Below are positions 11,131 through 21,673 of a stretch of 64,000 nt of DNA, piece by piece; within the stretch, counting starts at the first letter, position 1; each line of letters opens with the position of its first letter. The notes under the pieces are model-generated. The model did no database searches. It had not been told where the DNA came from and saw only the letters and a list, made by a program, of their open reading frames with translations. The DNA is taken from contig NC_084805.1 in NCBI RefSeq assembly GCF_963583255.1, positions 3,241,060 to 3,305,059 of the forward strand, in the 5' to 3' direction. The DNA is from Pyrus communis. Its lineage: Eukaryota; Streptophyta; Magnoliopsida; Rosales; Rosaceae. The translations under genes and the position numbers were made by a program.

Positions 11131-12700
11131 CACTAAATTAATGGCCCGAAAACTTATTATAGAAAATCATAAACTCAAGATTCATTTGTAAATTTATGGA
11201 ATCATATTATGCTTGTGAATGAAGAGTCATAGTTAAAAGGTGAATTACCTTCTCTTGGAAGTTCATCATTCACCCATCCTTTCCACATGATCTTACACCG
11301 CATGCACCATTTTTTTTATTCTATTTTGTGAAATAAAATTACAATCCATACCCACTAACCCGAGCCAAAAACGGCCATAGGGTTCGTTGAGCCTTTTTGA
11401 TTCTATTAATCACTTTTCTATCAGCTCCTCGTCTGGTAAATTCCAAATCCGACAATCTATTTCTTCGATTTTGTTTTGCAAATAATGAAATTATTATTGT
11501 GTTTTTGATTGATTTCGTTGCTTTGGGTTTGAATCTCTGTAAATTTTGAATTTTTAGCTCAAAGATTGTCAATTTTTTTGGATGATTTTAGTTTTCTTGA
11601 ATTTTATGGTTTTGGATGGGTAATTATGCATTAAAGTTTTATTTGGATGGGTAAGATTGTATTAAAAAGATTTGCTGGGTTGTGTAGAACTTTGTTGGGT
11701 TTGAGTAGCTCTCTCTACATATACATACCCGTTGCTTGTCTTCAGCCACCATTGCCATTGCCATATATATACTAACCAGTTCACTAATTATGATCGACTT
11801 GTAGGAAGCTTACTGCATTTCACAGAGGGGAGAGCGAGCAGTAGCAGCAGAAGCAGCAGCAACGGCGGTAGTAACCACGGAGGGGAAAGCGCGGTGGTGG
11901 ATTATGGAAAAAACAAAAGCTCACGGTTCGTCTCTCTCGTCAACTCCCTCTCTCTCTGTCGTAATTTGTTTGGTTTTAAGTTCACAATTTGGTTGATTTC
12001 TCTTGCTATTTAGAATTTGAACAAGTTTAGAATTTTGATTGTGATTTGATAGAGCCGCGTAGCCTATAAAATTGATTATATTCTTCGGATGGTTGTCTGT
12101 TCAATCCATGGTCGTTGCGAATCCTCGAAAAAATTGTAATTTTGAATCATTGGGCTTAATTCCATGAATACTAGATATTGTGATCAATTTGCAAATTAGT
12201 TATGAGGGTTCTAAGCGATTCGATTTCGACAGAAAGAGTTGGGATGTTAGGCCAATGCTAATTGCGTTTTATGCTGGTAATTTAATTGGAAGGCTAGGAA
12301 TTGAACTAGAACTAGAAGTCAGTACAGCTTTTTAGGCCGACATACACCAAACATTGCACTAAGTTAGTCAAACTTAGTCTATTTTAAGTCAGTCCAACTT
12401 AGATCCTGAAACTATTTCAATCCAAGATAGTTTCGTACAACAAACGCATCTTAAATTACCTAATATAGCCCAAATGGGCTTGGCCCTAATGGGCCCAGTA
12501 AATACAAAATTAATTCGAAGCCCAATTTGGATGTTGAGCTTTCATAATTAATTAAACTATTTAATTAATTATTTCCTTCTTTGATTATTCTAATAAACCA
12601 TTCCAACACTTTTGTATTCACCGCAGACAAGAATGAGGTGTGCAATCTATTAGGTTATAATCGATGAGGCCGTGAGCGATCTAGAGTTCCCAATTTTTAG
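11128..12700. other. Spacer with an orphan 5'-exon-like segment (about 11732-11925)
   Basis: The segment at about 11800-11925 is GC-richer than its surroundings, with AGC and GGC repeats, encodes a Ser/Gly-rich run (SSSSRSSSNGG), and is preceded by AG and followed by T-rich intron-like sequence. It looks like a 5' exon or leader cut off from the rest of its gene, because F-box fragments and other repeats follow. An ATG at about 11905 opens a short frame. No product recognised. The rest (11128-11700 and 12000-12700) is AT-rich with no coding signal. Confidence 0.3.
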
Positions 12701-12739
12701 CCATGATACTGTTTTTTGAAAAATTTATCTAACACTGCA

Positions 12740-13440
12740 CTCTTTCAAAGACATGACACAATTGGTTGACTACCTTTAGCTAGGATATTGGCTCTTTAGA
12801 GGAAGAAGAATTTAGAAGTCTGCTAAAGCAAAACTCAACTTCAGTTTGGAAGACTCTCTTGTCAATATACCACCAACGGTCACAAGCATCAAGCAAAATA
12901 AATTAATGATCTCATCAATCGCGTTTTGAAGGGAGGTGTGCAAATCTTCGGGATTTCCTTAGCCCTCCATCTCGGGTAGTTTCAGAGTTCCAGCCCAAGT
13001 CAGGACAAGTCCTTGTGTAGTTATGGAGTTGGCTAGGATGAGGGTTGCACTTCTTGCAAACTGTTTGGAAAATCTATCAATTTTAGATATTGATCTGAGT
13101 TACGTTTCCGATCCTTCAATGGGAAGGTTCTTCCATGGTTGTCCTTATTGTAAAGTCGTTCGCATTGAAGGAAACATACATGAAGTGCCGAAAGAGAGGC
13201 ACATGTTGAGCATTAATTCCACAAGTCTGATGGAATTATGGATCTGCTTGTACATTAAGTTTGGCCATTGTGATGCAATTGATATTCGAACATCACACGC
13301 GTTCAAGGTAGCTGCTCTAGATTTGCGTCTTTTGTACTTGGACGACACTACGTGCGCAACCTACGACTTTCAAGGCTTTATAATGCTCGAGGCAAGAGTG
13401 CAGGTCGACATATTCCTCAAAGCGTGTCTCGTCCATTAGA
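12740..13440 (+). pseudogene. F-box/LRR (FBD-type) gene fragment, sense arm
   Basis: Degenerate coding for a plant F-box/LRR protein. The first part (12740-13020) shows the sequence after the F-box in several frames. 13023-13370 is open and LRR-like (NLSILDIDLSYVSDPSM, FFHGCPYCKVVRIEG, ALDLRLLYLDD). The F-box itself is missing here but present in a related copy at 29.3 kb. Frameshifts and stops break it up. A related copy in reverse orientation lies at 13735-14395. Functional F-box/LRR proteins of this type are about 450 aa substrate adaptors of SCF ubiquitin ligases; this fragment cannot encode one. Confidence 0.65.
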
Positions 13441-13734
13441 AAATGACGAGGACATGTTAGGTCATATACATGAAGTGAAAGTAGAAGAAACTATGAACAT
13501 TGTGTTTGGTTTGTCCGAAAGCTCAACTCTTAAGTCACTTATCCTAGGCAACAAAACCATGCGAGTAAGTGTTGCTGGACAATTATTGCTTTCTGCAAGT
13601 GACTTAAGAGATACACTTTTGGATACAATGCTCCCAACTTCTTTCTATTTCCTCTTCATGTTTGGCATTTTTCAAGTGGATGAGAGGGCACCTCAAGGAA
13701 TACGTCGGCTTGCAGTTTGCCTTATGCATTATCT

Positions 13735-14395
13735 AGCCTTGAAAGTTGTAGGTTGTGCACGAGTGTCATCCAAGTACAAAAGTCACAAATTTAGAGTAGC
13801 AACCTTGAACGTATATGATGTATGAATACTAAGACATCATAATGGTCGAACTTGATGTGCATGCGGATCCATAATTCCATAGACATGGAATTAATGCTCA
13901 TCATCTGCTTCTCTTTCGGCACTTCGTATATTTTTCCTTCAATGTGAAGCACTTTTAAATAAGGGCAACTATGGAAGAAGCTTTGCATTGAAGGATCCAA
14001 AGCTTAACTTTGACAAATTTTCCAAACAGCCTGCATGAAGTGGAACTTTTATGCTAGCCAATTCTATAACCTTTACACGAGGACTTGTACCAACTTGGGG
14101 TCGAAGCTCATAAAACTTCCCGAGATAGGGGGCTATGAAAATCCCCAAGATTCGCACACCTCCCTCTAAAACGCGATTGATGAGATCATTCAATTCATTT
14201 GGCTCGATATGCTTATGACAGTTTATGGTGTATTTGACAAGAAGACCCTTCCAAATTGAGGTTGAGATTTGCTTAGCCAGACTTCTAAATTCGCCTTCCT
14301 TTAAAAAGCCAATATATGGCTAAGGGTAGTCAACCAACCGTGACATGTCTTTGAAAGAGTGTAGGTGCATGCTATGTCCTTTGGTTTGAGTCGGT
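13735..14395 (-). pseudogene. F-box/LRR gene fragment, antisense arm
   Basis: On the minus strand the same family appears again: frames at 14193-13969 (LINRVLEGGVRILGIFIAP, FYELRPQVG) and 14000-13791 (MDPSMQSFFHSCPYLKVL, HIEGKIYEVPKEKQM). It ends at about 14395 with F-box-proximal sequence (GACATAGCATGCACC on the minus strand). Separate frames show it is broken. It partly mirrors the plus-strand fragment at 12.74-13.44 kb, leaving a loop of about 300 bp. Confidence 0.65.
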
Positions 14396-15440
14396 TGAAA
14401 TAGTAATTCTATTTTTTGATAAACATGAAGTCCCACTTTGAAAGAGTCTCGTTAGCACCTAGCTTTGGTTTTTTGCCCTAATACTCAACAATTTTCGGAT
14501 TTTTAACCCTCCAATTTTCTATTTTAATATAAAAATCCATCCTCAGAACATAATAAGGCAGTGGAGCAATAACAATCTCTTCCTCCTAATCCATCAAGTT
14601 CAAGGATTCGGACGGTTCAAATTTAATCTAACGGCTAAAGTTATTATAACTTTTAAAGTGAACTTTTGTTTGTAGCCGTTAGATCAAATTTTAACGGATC
14701 CGGATCCCCGAACTTGATGAATTAGGAGGAAAAGATCCGGAGAAGATCTATTTTCTTTGTTAGTTTGCCGATGAGGTACACGTGCCAGGCCTACAATTCC
14801 TATGAGACGACACCACGTGAATGTTGCCATCTCAAAGCACAAAATGTTGATTGAGTCAATTTTAATGTTAAAAATTGTGTGACTTAAAACAAAGGGAAAT
14901 TCTCATTTTTCTACTCAAGTTTTCCAATTTTCAGCTTTCATACCTAAATATTTTTCGTATCACTTTCGTACCAAAATATTGATTTTTCTACCAACTTCAT
15001 ACACTCTTTAGTCTATCCGTTAGCTAATCATGTGTTGAACTTCTCGTGCACGAGATACACGTTTGCCCTCTTGGGTTTGAATTTCACATGCTTGATTTAC
15101 ATTTCTTTATAGCTAGGTAATTCCCATGACAAAAGTCTAAGATTTAATAAGGGTGTTATTTGATACATGGTCATAAGTTAAATAAAAGGCTATCGTAATT
15201 ATCATTTCTCAGCATTTGTAAAATATATTACCCTTTGCGTTTTTTAAGGTATGGACTGCACTTTGCGGACTTTATATGTTGACTAAATTGTGTTCGTTGG
15301 ATCAAATCAGAACGGCTGAAAATAAAGCCATCAAAATGAGGTTTAGTGTGAAACCGGGTCATAAATAACCCGTCATTAATTCAAAATGGTACCTAACAAC
15401 AGTTTTAAAGTTGTTGGTTTTAAATTCTCTCCCTCCCTGC
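14396..15440. other. Spacer; old dispersed repeat shared with 35.2-37.3 kb
   Basis: No genes. Several stretches match the window around 35.24-37.31 kb in the same order, such as ACCCTCCAATTTTCTATTTT, GAATCAATTTTAATGTTAAA-like sequence, TTGATTTTTCTACCAA and ATCATTTCTCAGCATTTG-like sequence. Each copy has private insertions: a MITE at 14.58 kb here, and MITEs at 35.3 and 36.3 kb there. Confidence 0.55.
14582..14731. mobile_element. Small inverted-repeat MITE
   Basis: Ends CCTCCTAATCCATCAAGTTC (left) and GAACTTGATGAATTAGGAGG (right) are inverted with one or two differences. Inside, TCTAACGGCTA and TAGCCGTTAGA are also inverted. About 150 bp, non-coding. The paralogous stretch near 35.9 kb lacks it. 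Target duplication not resolved. Confidence 0.65.
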
Positions 15441-15444
15441 CACT

Positions 15445-15611
15445 CATTTCTACGATCTAGTGGTATTCTTCTTCACTTGTAAGTGAGAGGTTTTAGGTTC
15501 GAATCTTGTGGATAACAAATTCGACCAAATTAAGTTACCTATTATGTGGCTTAACCTAACTCTCTATTTTCTCTAATGTAAAATATGTTGTTATACTAAA
15601 AATAAAAAATT
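15445..15611 (+). mobile_element. tRNA-derived SINE (Au-like)
   Basis: Contains a pol III box A-like GATCTAGTGGTATTC and a box B-like AGGTTCGAATCTT about 45 bases apart, followed by a body ending in an A-rich tail that abuts the Copia LTR at 15612. The body AGTGAGAGGTTTTAGGTTCG is shared with a second copy at 61.3 kb. The Copia insertion hit the tail, so the SINE is older. Confidence 0.65.
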
Positions 15612-15972
15612 TGTTATAAATAGGTCAAAGTTAGAGAGATAACCTTTTAGTGAATGGAGTAAAGCTGATGTAAAATGTCACACTGAAACTATAGCACAAG
15701 AGGATAACAAATAAAAGACGGAGGAATAGATGATGTTATTGATCTTTTCTCTCGTTCTCTTCTTTTATATTTTTCTATCTCTTGAAAGCATACAGAGTGC
15801 TCTATTTATAGAGCAACTCCAAACTGATGCATTAACTGCACATTGAAGTTTACAGCACTTTCTTTAACAATACAACCTCCATGCATTTACAAATTCAATT
15901 TCACTTTGCATGGGCATTGAAAATTTTTGCCAAAGTACTGTGGGCATTCACTACCCACCCGCATTTTCAACA
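15612..15972 (-). repeat. Copia 3' LTR
   Basis: 361 bp, TG...CA ends. Next to it on the internal side is a minus-strand purine run ending AATGGGGAA (15973-15981), in the position of the polypurine tract. Confidence 0.92.
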
Positions 15973-16192
15973 TTCCCCATTGGATACCCACATATCAACA
16001 TGAGTTGTCTCGTTAAAATCTTGCTTGGAAAAACCCAGTGGGAAAAAACCATAACAAAGGAAAAAGAGTACAACTTTTCCTGGATTGTTGATATAGTGTC
16101 AAGTATACTTATGTTGCCTCGTTAAAACCTTGATAAGAAAAATCCAATGGAAAAAATCCTAGTCGAAGGAAAAAGAGTACAACAAGCATGTA

Positions 16193-16942
16193 TCATGGAT
16201 GCTCCCCCTGATATGTATCTCCCCCTGATTCCGCATTCTCCAAATTTAGCTGTTTGGTAAGTCGATGTAATCCAATACTTTGCACTAACTTCTGAAACGT
16301 GCACTTTGGTAGAGATTTGGTGAACAAGTCTGCCAGATTTTCATTTGAACGGATTTGTCTGCCTTCAATAATTTTAGCTTTTTGAAGCTCATGTGCACTA
16401 AAAAACTTTGGAGATATGTGTTTAGTCTTATCGCCCTTGATGAATCCTTCCTTCATTTGGGCAACACAGTTTGCATTATTTTCATGAATGACAGTTGGAT
16501 TGTCTATCTTCGAAGTTAGACCACATGAATTCCGGATATGATGGATGATTAATCTTAACCAAGAACATTCACTACTTGCTTCATGTAAAACAAGTATTTC
16601 TGAATGATTTGAAAATGTAGCAACTAATGTTTGCTTGGTTGAGCGCCATAAGATTGCTGTATCTCCATTCTTAAACACATATCCAGTTTGTGAGCGGACT
16701 TTATGCGGATCAGAGAGAAAACCAGCATCTGCATATCCAACAAGAACTTGGTCATTTGTGGAGTTCTTTGAGTAGAAGAGACTCATGTCTATTGTCCCAC
16801 GAAGGTATCGCAATACATTTTTGATACCCTTCCAATGGCGAATTGTTGAAGCAGAGCTATACCTTGCTAACAAGTTAACTGAAAAAGCTATATCTGCTCT
16901 ATTACATTGTGCTAAATACAACAAAGCACTTACTGCACTCAA
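16193..16942 (-). pseudogene. Copia RNase H domain
   Basis: An open stretch of 249 codons matching Ty1/Copia RNase H: LLYLAQCNRADIAFSVNLL, YADAGFLSDPHKVRSQTGY, and LADLFTKSLPKCTF near the end. It is a leftover reading frame of the disrupted polyprotein, not a separate gene. Confidence 0.88.
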
Positions 16943-17602
16943 ATATGGTACTTCTGGACCAATGACCAGTTCATCATCTTATTTTGGATGGAATGGATCT
17001 TTCTTAATGTCCAAATAACGAATGACCATTAGCGTGCTGAGTGGATAAGCCTTGTTCATACCAAATCACTTCAGAATTTTTTCAATGTAAGCTGATTGGT
17101 GGACCAAAATTCCACTAGCACAATGCTCGATCTACAGGCCCAGTCAAAATTTTGTTTTTCCAAGGTCTTTCATTTCAAATTCGCTTTTCAAATATTCAGC
17201 AGTTTTATTGAGCTCTTCAGGAGTTCCAACTAAATTCATATCATCAACATATACTGCCACTATAGCGAATCCAGAATTGGATTTCTTAATGAACACACAA
17301 GGGCAAATGACATTGTTGATTTACCCTTCTTTGATCAAATACTCACTGAGATGATTATACCACATTCGTCCAGATTGTTTCAACCCATACAATGATCGCC
17401 TTAATTTGATCGAGAACATACCTCGTGGTTTGTTACTTGTTTCAGGCAACTTAAGTCCTTCTGGGACTTTCATATATATGTCAGTATCTAATTCTCCATA
17501 TAGATACGCAATGATGACATCCATAAGTCGCATGTCAAGTTTTTCTGAAACCACTAAACTTATTAAGTAACGGAACGTAATTGCGTCCATTACAGGAGAG
17601 TA
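16943..17602 (-). pseudogene. Copia reverse transcriptase, C-terminal part
   Basis: Begins after the Helitron with SPVMDAITFRYLISLVVSEK and continues with SLYGLKQSGRMWYNHLSEYL. The polymerase active site YVDD is at about 17240-17251. Several in-frame stops lie downstream (for example after KTKF and after the IEKILK segment). Confidence 0.85.
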
Positions 17603-18605
17603 CTAGCAAGAGTGCCCGCGCGGTGCTGCGGGTTTTCAAACTGTACAAAACATGTAGAAAGTTTTAAATGTATATATGATATGCCATACTATTTATATAC
17701 ATGTGGAAAATGTACTTACAACACTATCTACAATAAGGAACAATAAGTAGGATTGGACTTCCTTAATCTGATGGGCTTGTTTTCATTTTGCTTAGCATCG
17801 TTGACTGAAATTATGAGAGAAATAGAAAAAGAATTTTAGAAATTGTTTATGAAGGAAACAAATTCAGTCCATATTATATATAATAGATGATCTATTACCT
17901 ATAAGGAAAAAGACTTGGTAAAACCATTTTCCCACATCAGGAAACGTTTGTTTATGGGTTGTAATTCATTGCAACAAATTTATTTCCATCACCAATGCTT
18001 CGTACTTGAATGATCTAAATTAAAAAAATAATAGCTATAAATGGACATTCATCACTAAAAATGAAAATCATAGAACCTAAAACTTCCAACATGGTGAAAA
18101 ATATAAACATTGCGAAATTGGAATAGAAATCAATTCTGAAAAGAAACTGAGCAGAGGGATTACACTACATGGAAACCGTAAACATAAATTGAAACAATTC
18201 TTATAGAATGAGTCAATCGAACATACAACGTAGTGAGGAGTGCAATCTTGCTGCCAATTTGCTAAACCAAGACTACCTACACCAAATCAGAACATTTTAA
18301 TCCTTGAATAAGTTATATTGGATGACGCTAAGCATGCATGCTTAAATTAGACAATGACTTGGAACATCTACTTAAAACTCAAAAGTACATCACTTCAATT
18401 AAGAATATCTCGAGACTATCTCTAATCTTTGGTTAAACCATGACTTGGAACATGTCTAAAAAGCCCCGAATTTTAATTGGTACAACAGGACAAAGAGCTT
18501 ATAGCTCCAACCAGTAATCAAACTCTACTGAAATCAGCTAGAATAATAACTGAAATGAAAAAGAAACAAAAATATAGGAATACCATATTAATTTTCAAAT
18601 CTTAC

Positions 18606-19356
18606 CACCAGTCTGCAAGGTGTGCCGAAAGCTTGTGTCTCACCATGGCTCAGTCTTTGCTTTGTTAGTAACTTAGCCGTCAAATCTTTCAACTGCAATG
18701 ATCAGTTAGAACACGATCAGAGAAAAAGCACATATGGAAAAGCATACTACTTTCAAAATGCTCATGGAATCCACAATCGAAACTTTTCACTTTGCTTCTA
18801 TCTGCAAGATACCAAAAGGATAATAACGATGAAGAGATGATAACAAATCTTATTAAAGAATGCACTGTATTCATTACCAAAGTGTTAACCTGGTGAAAGT
18901 ATAAAATATTATGGATTTACACAGCTAAATTCTACACTTGTTAATTCCGAAATTTTTCGTTTTTTGGCATATTGTAACAAAAGTATAAGGCGTGATCTAA
19001 TCAATTTGAAAAATCTCAAGAATTCACATATTATTACAAAACCAAATTCATTGTCAAGATTAAGAGCAACGGAATAACACAATAACAAAACGGAAAAAAA
19101 AAAAAAAAAATTAACTACCTTTGTCAAACCTCTTGGGATTCAAGCCGACTGACTCCAGCCCCATACTAAGTGGTGCCCCAGAAATTCTTGCAACTTTAGT
19201 AGCCTTGATCATGCATGTATAAGTATAAATACATAAAAGAAGATAAATGCAACTTATTAGACTAAAGAATTTGGGATCAATAAACTTACAGCGAGGCCAA
19301 TAAACAGCGACTGAAGATACTTTTTCGTGTTGCTACATTGAGAGAGGCACCCAAAC
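18606..19356 (-). pseudogene. Exon-like segments of an unidentified gene captured by the Helitron
   Basis: Three minus-strand segments have AG acceptors, GT donors and an open frame: 19356-19290 (FGCLSQCSNTKKYLQSLF), 19203-19119 (ATKVARISGAPLSMGLESV, LNPKRFDK) and 18692-18606 (LKDLTAKLLTKQRLSHGE). Their composition differs from the AT-rich background. Gene-fragment capture is a known property of plant Helitrons. I do not recognise the donor gene. Exon phases do not join cleanly across the second intron, so an exon may be missing or a border is wrong. Confidence 0.4.
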
Positions 19357-20692
19357 CTGATATTAAAAAAACTAAATATTTAGTATAATGTAAACAATTC
19401 AATATGTAGTATCAGTTTAGGATGCATAATTCAAGGCTCTAAAACCCGCAAAATCACAGAAAAAAAATATCACATCTCATTGTAAAAAAGAAAGAACCGA
19501 CTTAATCATAGTATAAAAGACATAAATACAAATACAACTTTAACACATGATGATATTTGATATACATAAATTTTTAAAAGGTGATACAAATACCAGAACA
19601 TATTTATATATATATATGTACAAACAGTTATCAACATGATTAACAAAAATTTGTAAATTCTAAAGTTTACACTACTTGTCAATCACTTACACTTTTTTTT
19701 TCTTTCCAATTTGAGCGAAAGCACTGTGTAGCTTATATAAATTGTTGTGCCAATAATCTGCAATAGATAACTTAGTATAAATAAGTTATACAAAACAACA
19801 GCATTGTAAAAATCCATTTTTTTTTTATTTAAAGCAATAATTATCAATACGATTAGTAAAAATTTATAAATTGTGAACTTAACACTACTTAGTAAGTTGG
19901 CTAATTCCCCTAAAGAGAAAGGCTTCGAAGTTGGCTACTTAGTAAGTTGAGCATAAACGGCTTCGAAGTTGCACATAGAAGCCCCAAAAAACGAAGAGCA
20001 AAGTGTCATGAAACAAAAAAAGAGATGCAAATCACACAACCAAACGACAGTTCCAAGGATATAAACAAAACACCAAAAACTACAAAAACTAAATTCCAAA
20101 AAACATAGAGCATCGTGTTCTGAAACGAAAAACACAAACAAATCATACACCCAGACATTAGATCTAACGATATAAAGAAAACACCCAGAATTAGAAGGAA
20201 AAAAAAATTCATACAAAAATCCCACTTGAACATGGAAAACTACAAAAATAAAAATTAAAACAGCAATACTTTAAAGGTTAAAAAAACTCACCAGCAAACA
20301 CAGGTGGACCTTGGAGGTAACAAATCCACCCTGATAAAATCCAAAAACCAACAAAATCAGTACTAACCCAGGGATTTTAAACGGAGGATGCAACAACTAT
20401 TTATTTTTCCAAAGGGTTTTAAACGCAAGAAATTTGCACAGATGATTTGGCAGAGAAAAATGAGAAAGATGAGAAGATCGGAAACCAAAGGTTGAGAAAA
20501 GGAAAGCAACTGGAAACTGAAGGAGATTTGGAGAGATGCAATTGAAGAGAACTTATCCACGATGATTGACGCGTGGCAAAACAGTGGAGAACGCATGGGA
20601 AGGCTGTGCAAAGGAAGAAAAGCAACGGGCAAGCTGGCATCAAACAGGGGCAAACATGTTCCAGATTTTTGTTTTTTTAATTATATTTTGAT

Positions 20693-20925
20693 GGCAAGCC
20701 ATGCATCATTGCTGCGAGATGTGATGGGGTAAGGTTTTTTAATTATTTTTTGGTGGCAAGCCATGCATCATTGCTGCGAGATGTGATGGGGTAAGGTTTT
20801 TTAATTATTTTTTGGTGGCAAGCCATGCATCATTGCTGCAAGATGTGATGGGGTAAGGTTTTTTAATTTTTTTTTGGTGGAAAGGCATGTACCATTGCTG
20901 TCAGTGTGGATTAGGTAAAAATAAA
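20693..20925. repeat. 62-bp tandem repeats inside the Helitron
   Basis: Units start at 20693, 20755, 20817 and 20879 (period 62). The first three are nearly identical (GGCAAGCCATGCATCATTGC, then GATGTGATGGGGTAAGG and a T-rich run). The fourth is clearly diverged. They lie close to the Helitron 5' end. Confidence 0.92.
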
Positions 20926-21190
20926 ATGTTGGAATCGAAGAGAGAGCCGGACGGTTACACAAAAAGTAAAATAGAAGAGGGAGTCAGAATGGAAAAAAAA
21001 GATACTCAGGATGATAAACACGTGGCCAAAGAGTGAAAGAATCCCGAAGAAAAGAAGGATAACAATAAGGGTCTCTCCAACGCACGAAGCAAGGGAGAGA
21101 AACGGAAGAAAGCAAAGAAACCAGGGGCAGATCCGTCCGGACACTATTGCTGAATAGTGCCAGAAACCAACTGGGTTTTAGTAAATATAA

Positions 21191-21664
21191 TATCTCCTTA
21201 TATTCAATTCCAGGTCTTTGAGAAAAGCCTTGTGCAACGAGTTGTGCTTTGTATCTTGCAATCTCGTTTTTCTCATTGCGTTTCTTTGTGAATACCCATT
21301 TGTAACCCAAGGGGTTTACACCAGTCGGGGTTTGGACTATTGGTCCAAAAACATTTTGCCTTTCCAAGGAATTTAATTCTACTTGGATTGCATCTTTCCA
21401 CTTAGGCCAATCCTATCTCTGTTTGCATTCATCAACAGAGTGGGGCTCAATATCATCACTTAAGATGATTTCAGTGGCTACTGCTAATGCGAACATATTA
21501 TCGATGATTATTTTATTCTGATCCCATAATTCATTTGTACATGCATAATTTATAGAGATTTCTTTGCTTTCATGTACTTCTGTCTCTTCAGGAACATGTG
21601 TCTCATCAAGGACATTTTTTTTTTCTAGAAGTCCAGAATCATGAATTATGGATTTATCATTCAT
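21191..21664 (-). pseudogene. Copia reverse transcriptase, N-terminal part
   Basis: Linker and start of RT: GYKWVFTKKRNEKNEIARYK and QLVAQGFSQRPGIEYKE. The frame leaves RT sequence exactly at 21191, where the Helitron begins, and resumes at 17602 with YSPVMDAITFRYL. An in-frame stop follows DECKQR at about 21410. Confidence 0.88.
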
Positions 21665-21673
21665 TTTCTCTTT

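Larger units (their letters stand above)
17603..21190 (-). mobile_element. Non-autonomous Helitron nested in Copia RT
   Basis: On the minus strand it ends in CTAG (17603-17606), preceded by a GC hairpin CCCGC...GCGGG at about 17614-17632 and followed by host T. This is the Helitron 3' signature. The 5' end at 21190 is preceded by host A and starts TTATATTTACTAAAAC, where the canonical start is TC. Removing 17603-21190 restores the RT frame exactly (GIEYKE then I then YSPVMDA), with insertion between A and T and no target duplication. No Rep/helicase was found. It contains a 62-bp tandem repeat and exon-like segments. Confidence 0.85.

Noticed and set aside
19935..20653. Overlapping minus-strand ORFs rich in Phe, Leu and Cys
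   Set aside because: A/T-skewed Helitron interior that stays open in several frames at once; no conserved motif.
20693..20925. Regular repeats considered as a CRISPR-like array
   Set aside because: Units are directly adjacent with no spacers, and the sequence is a plant Helitron.
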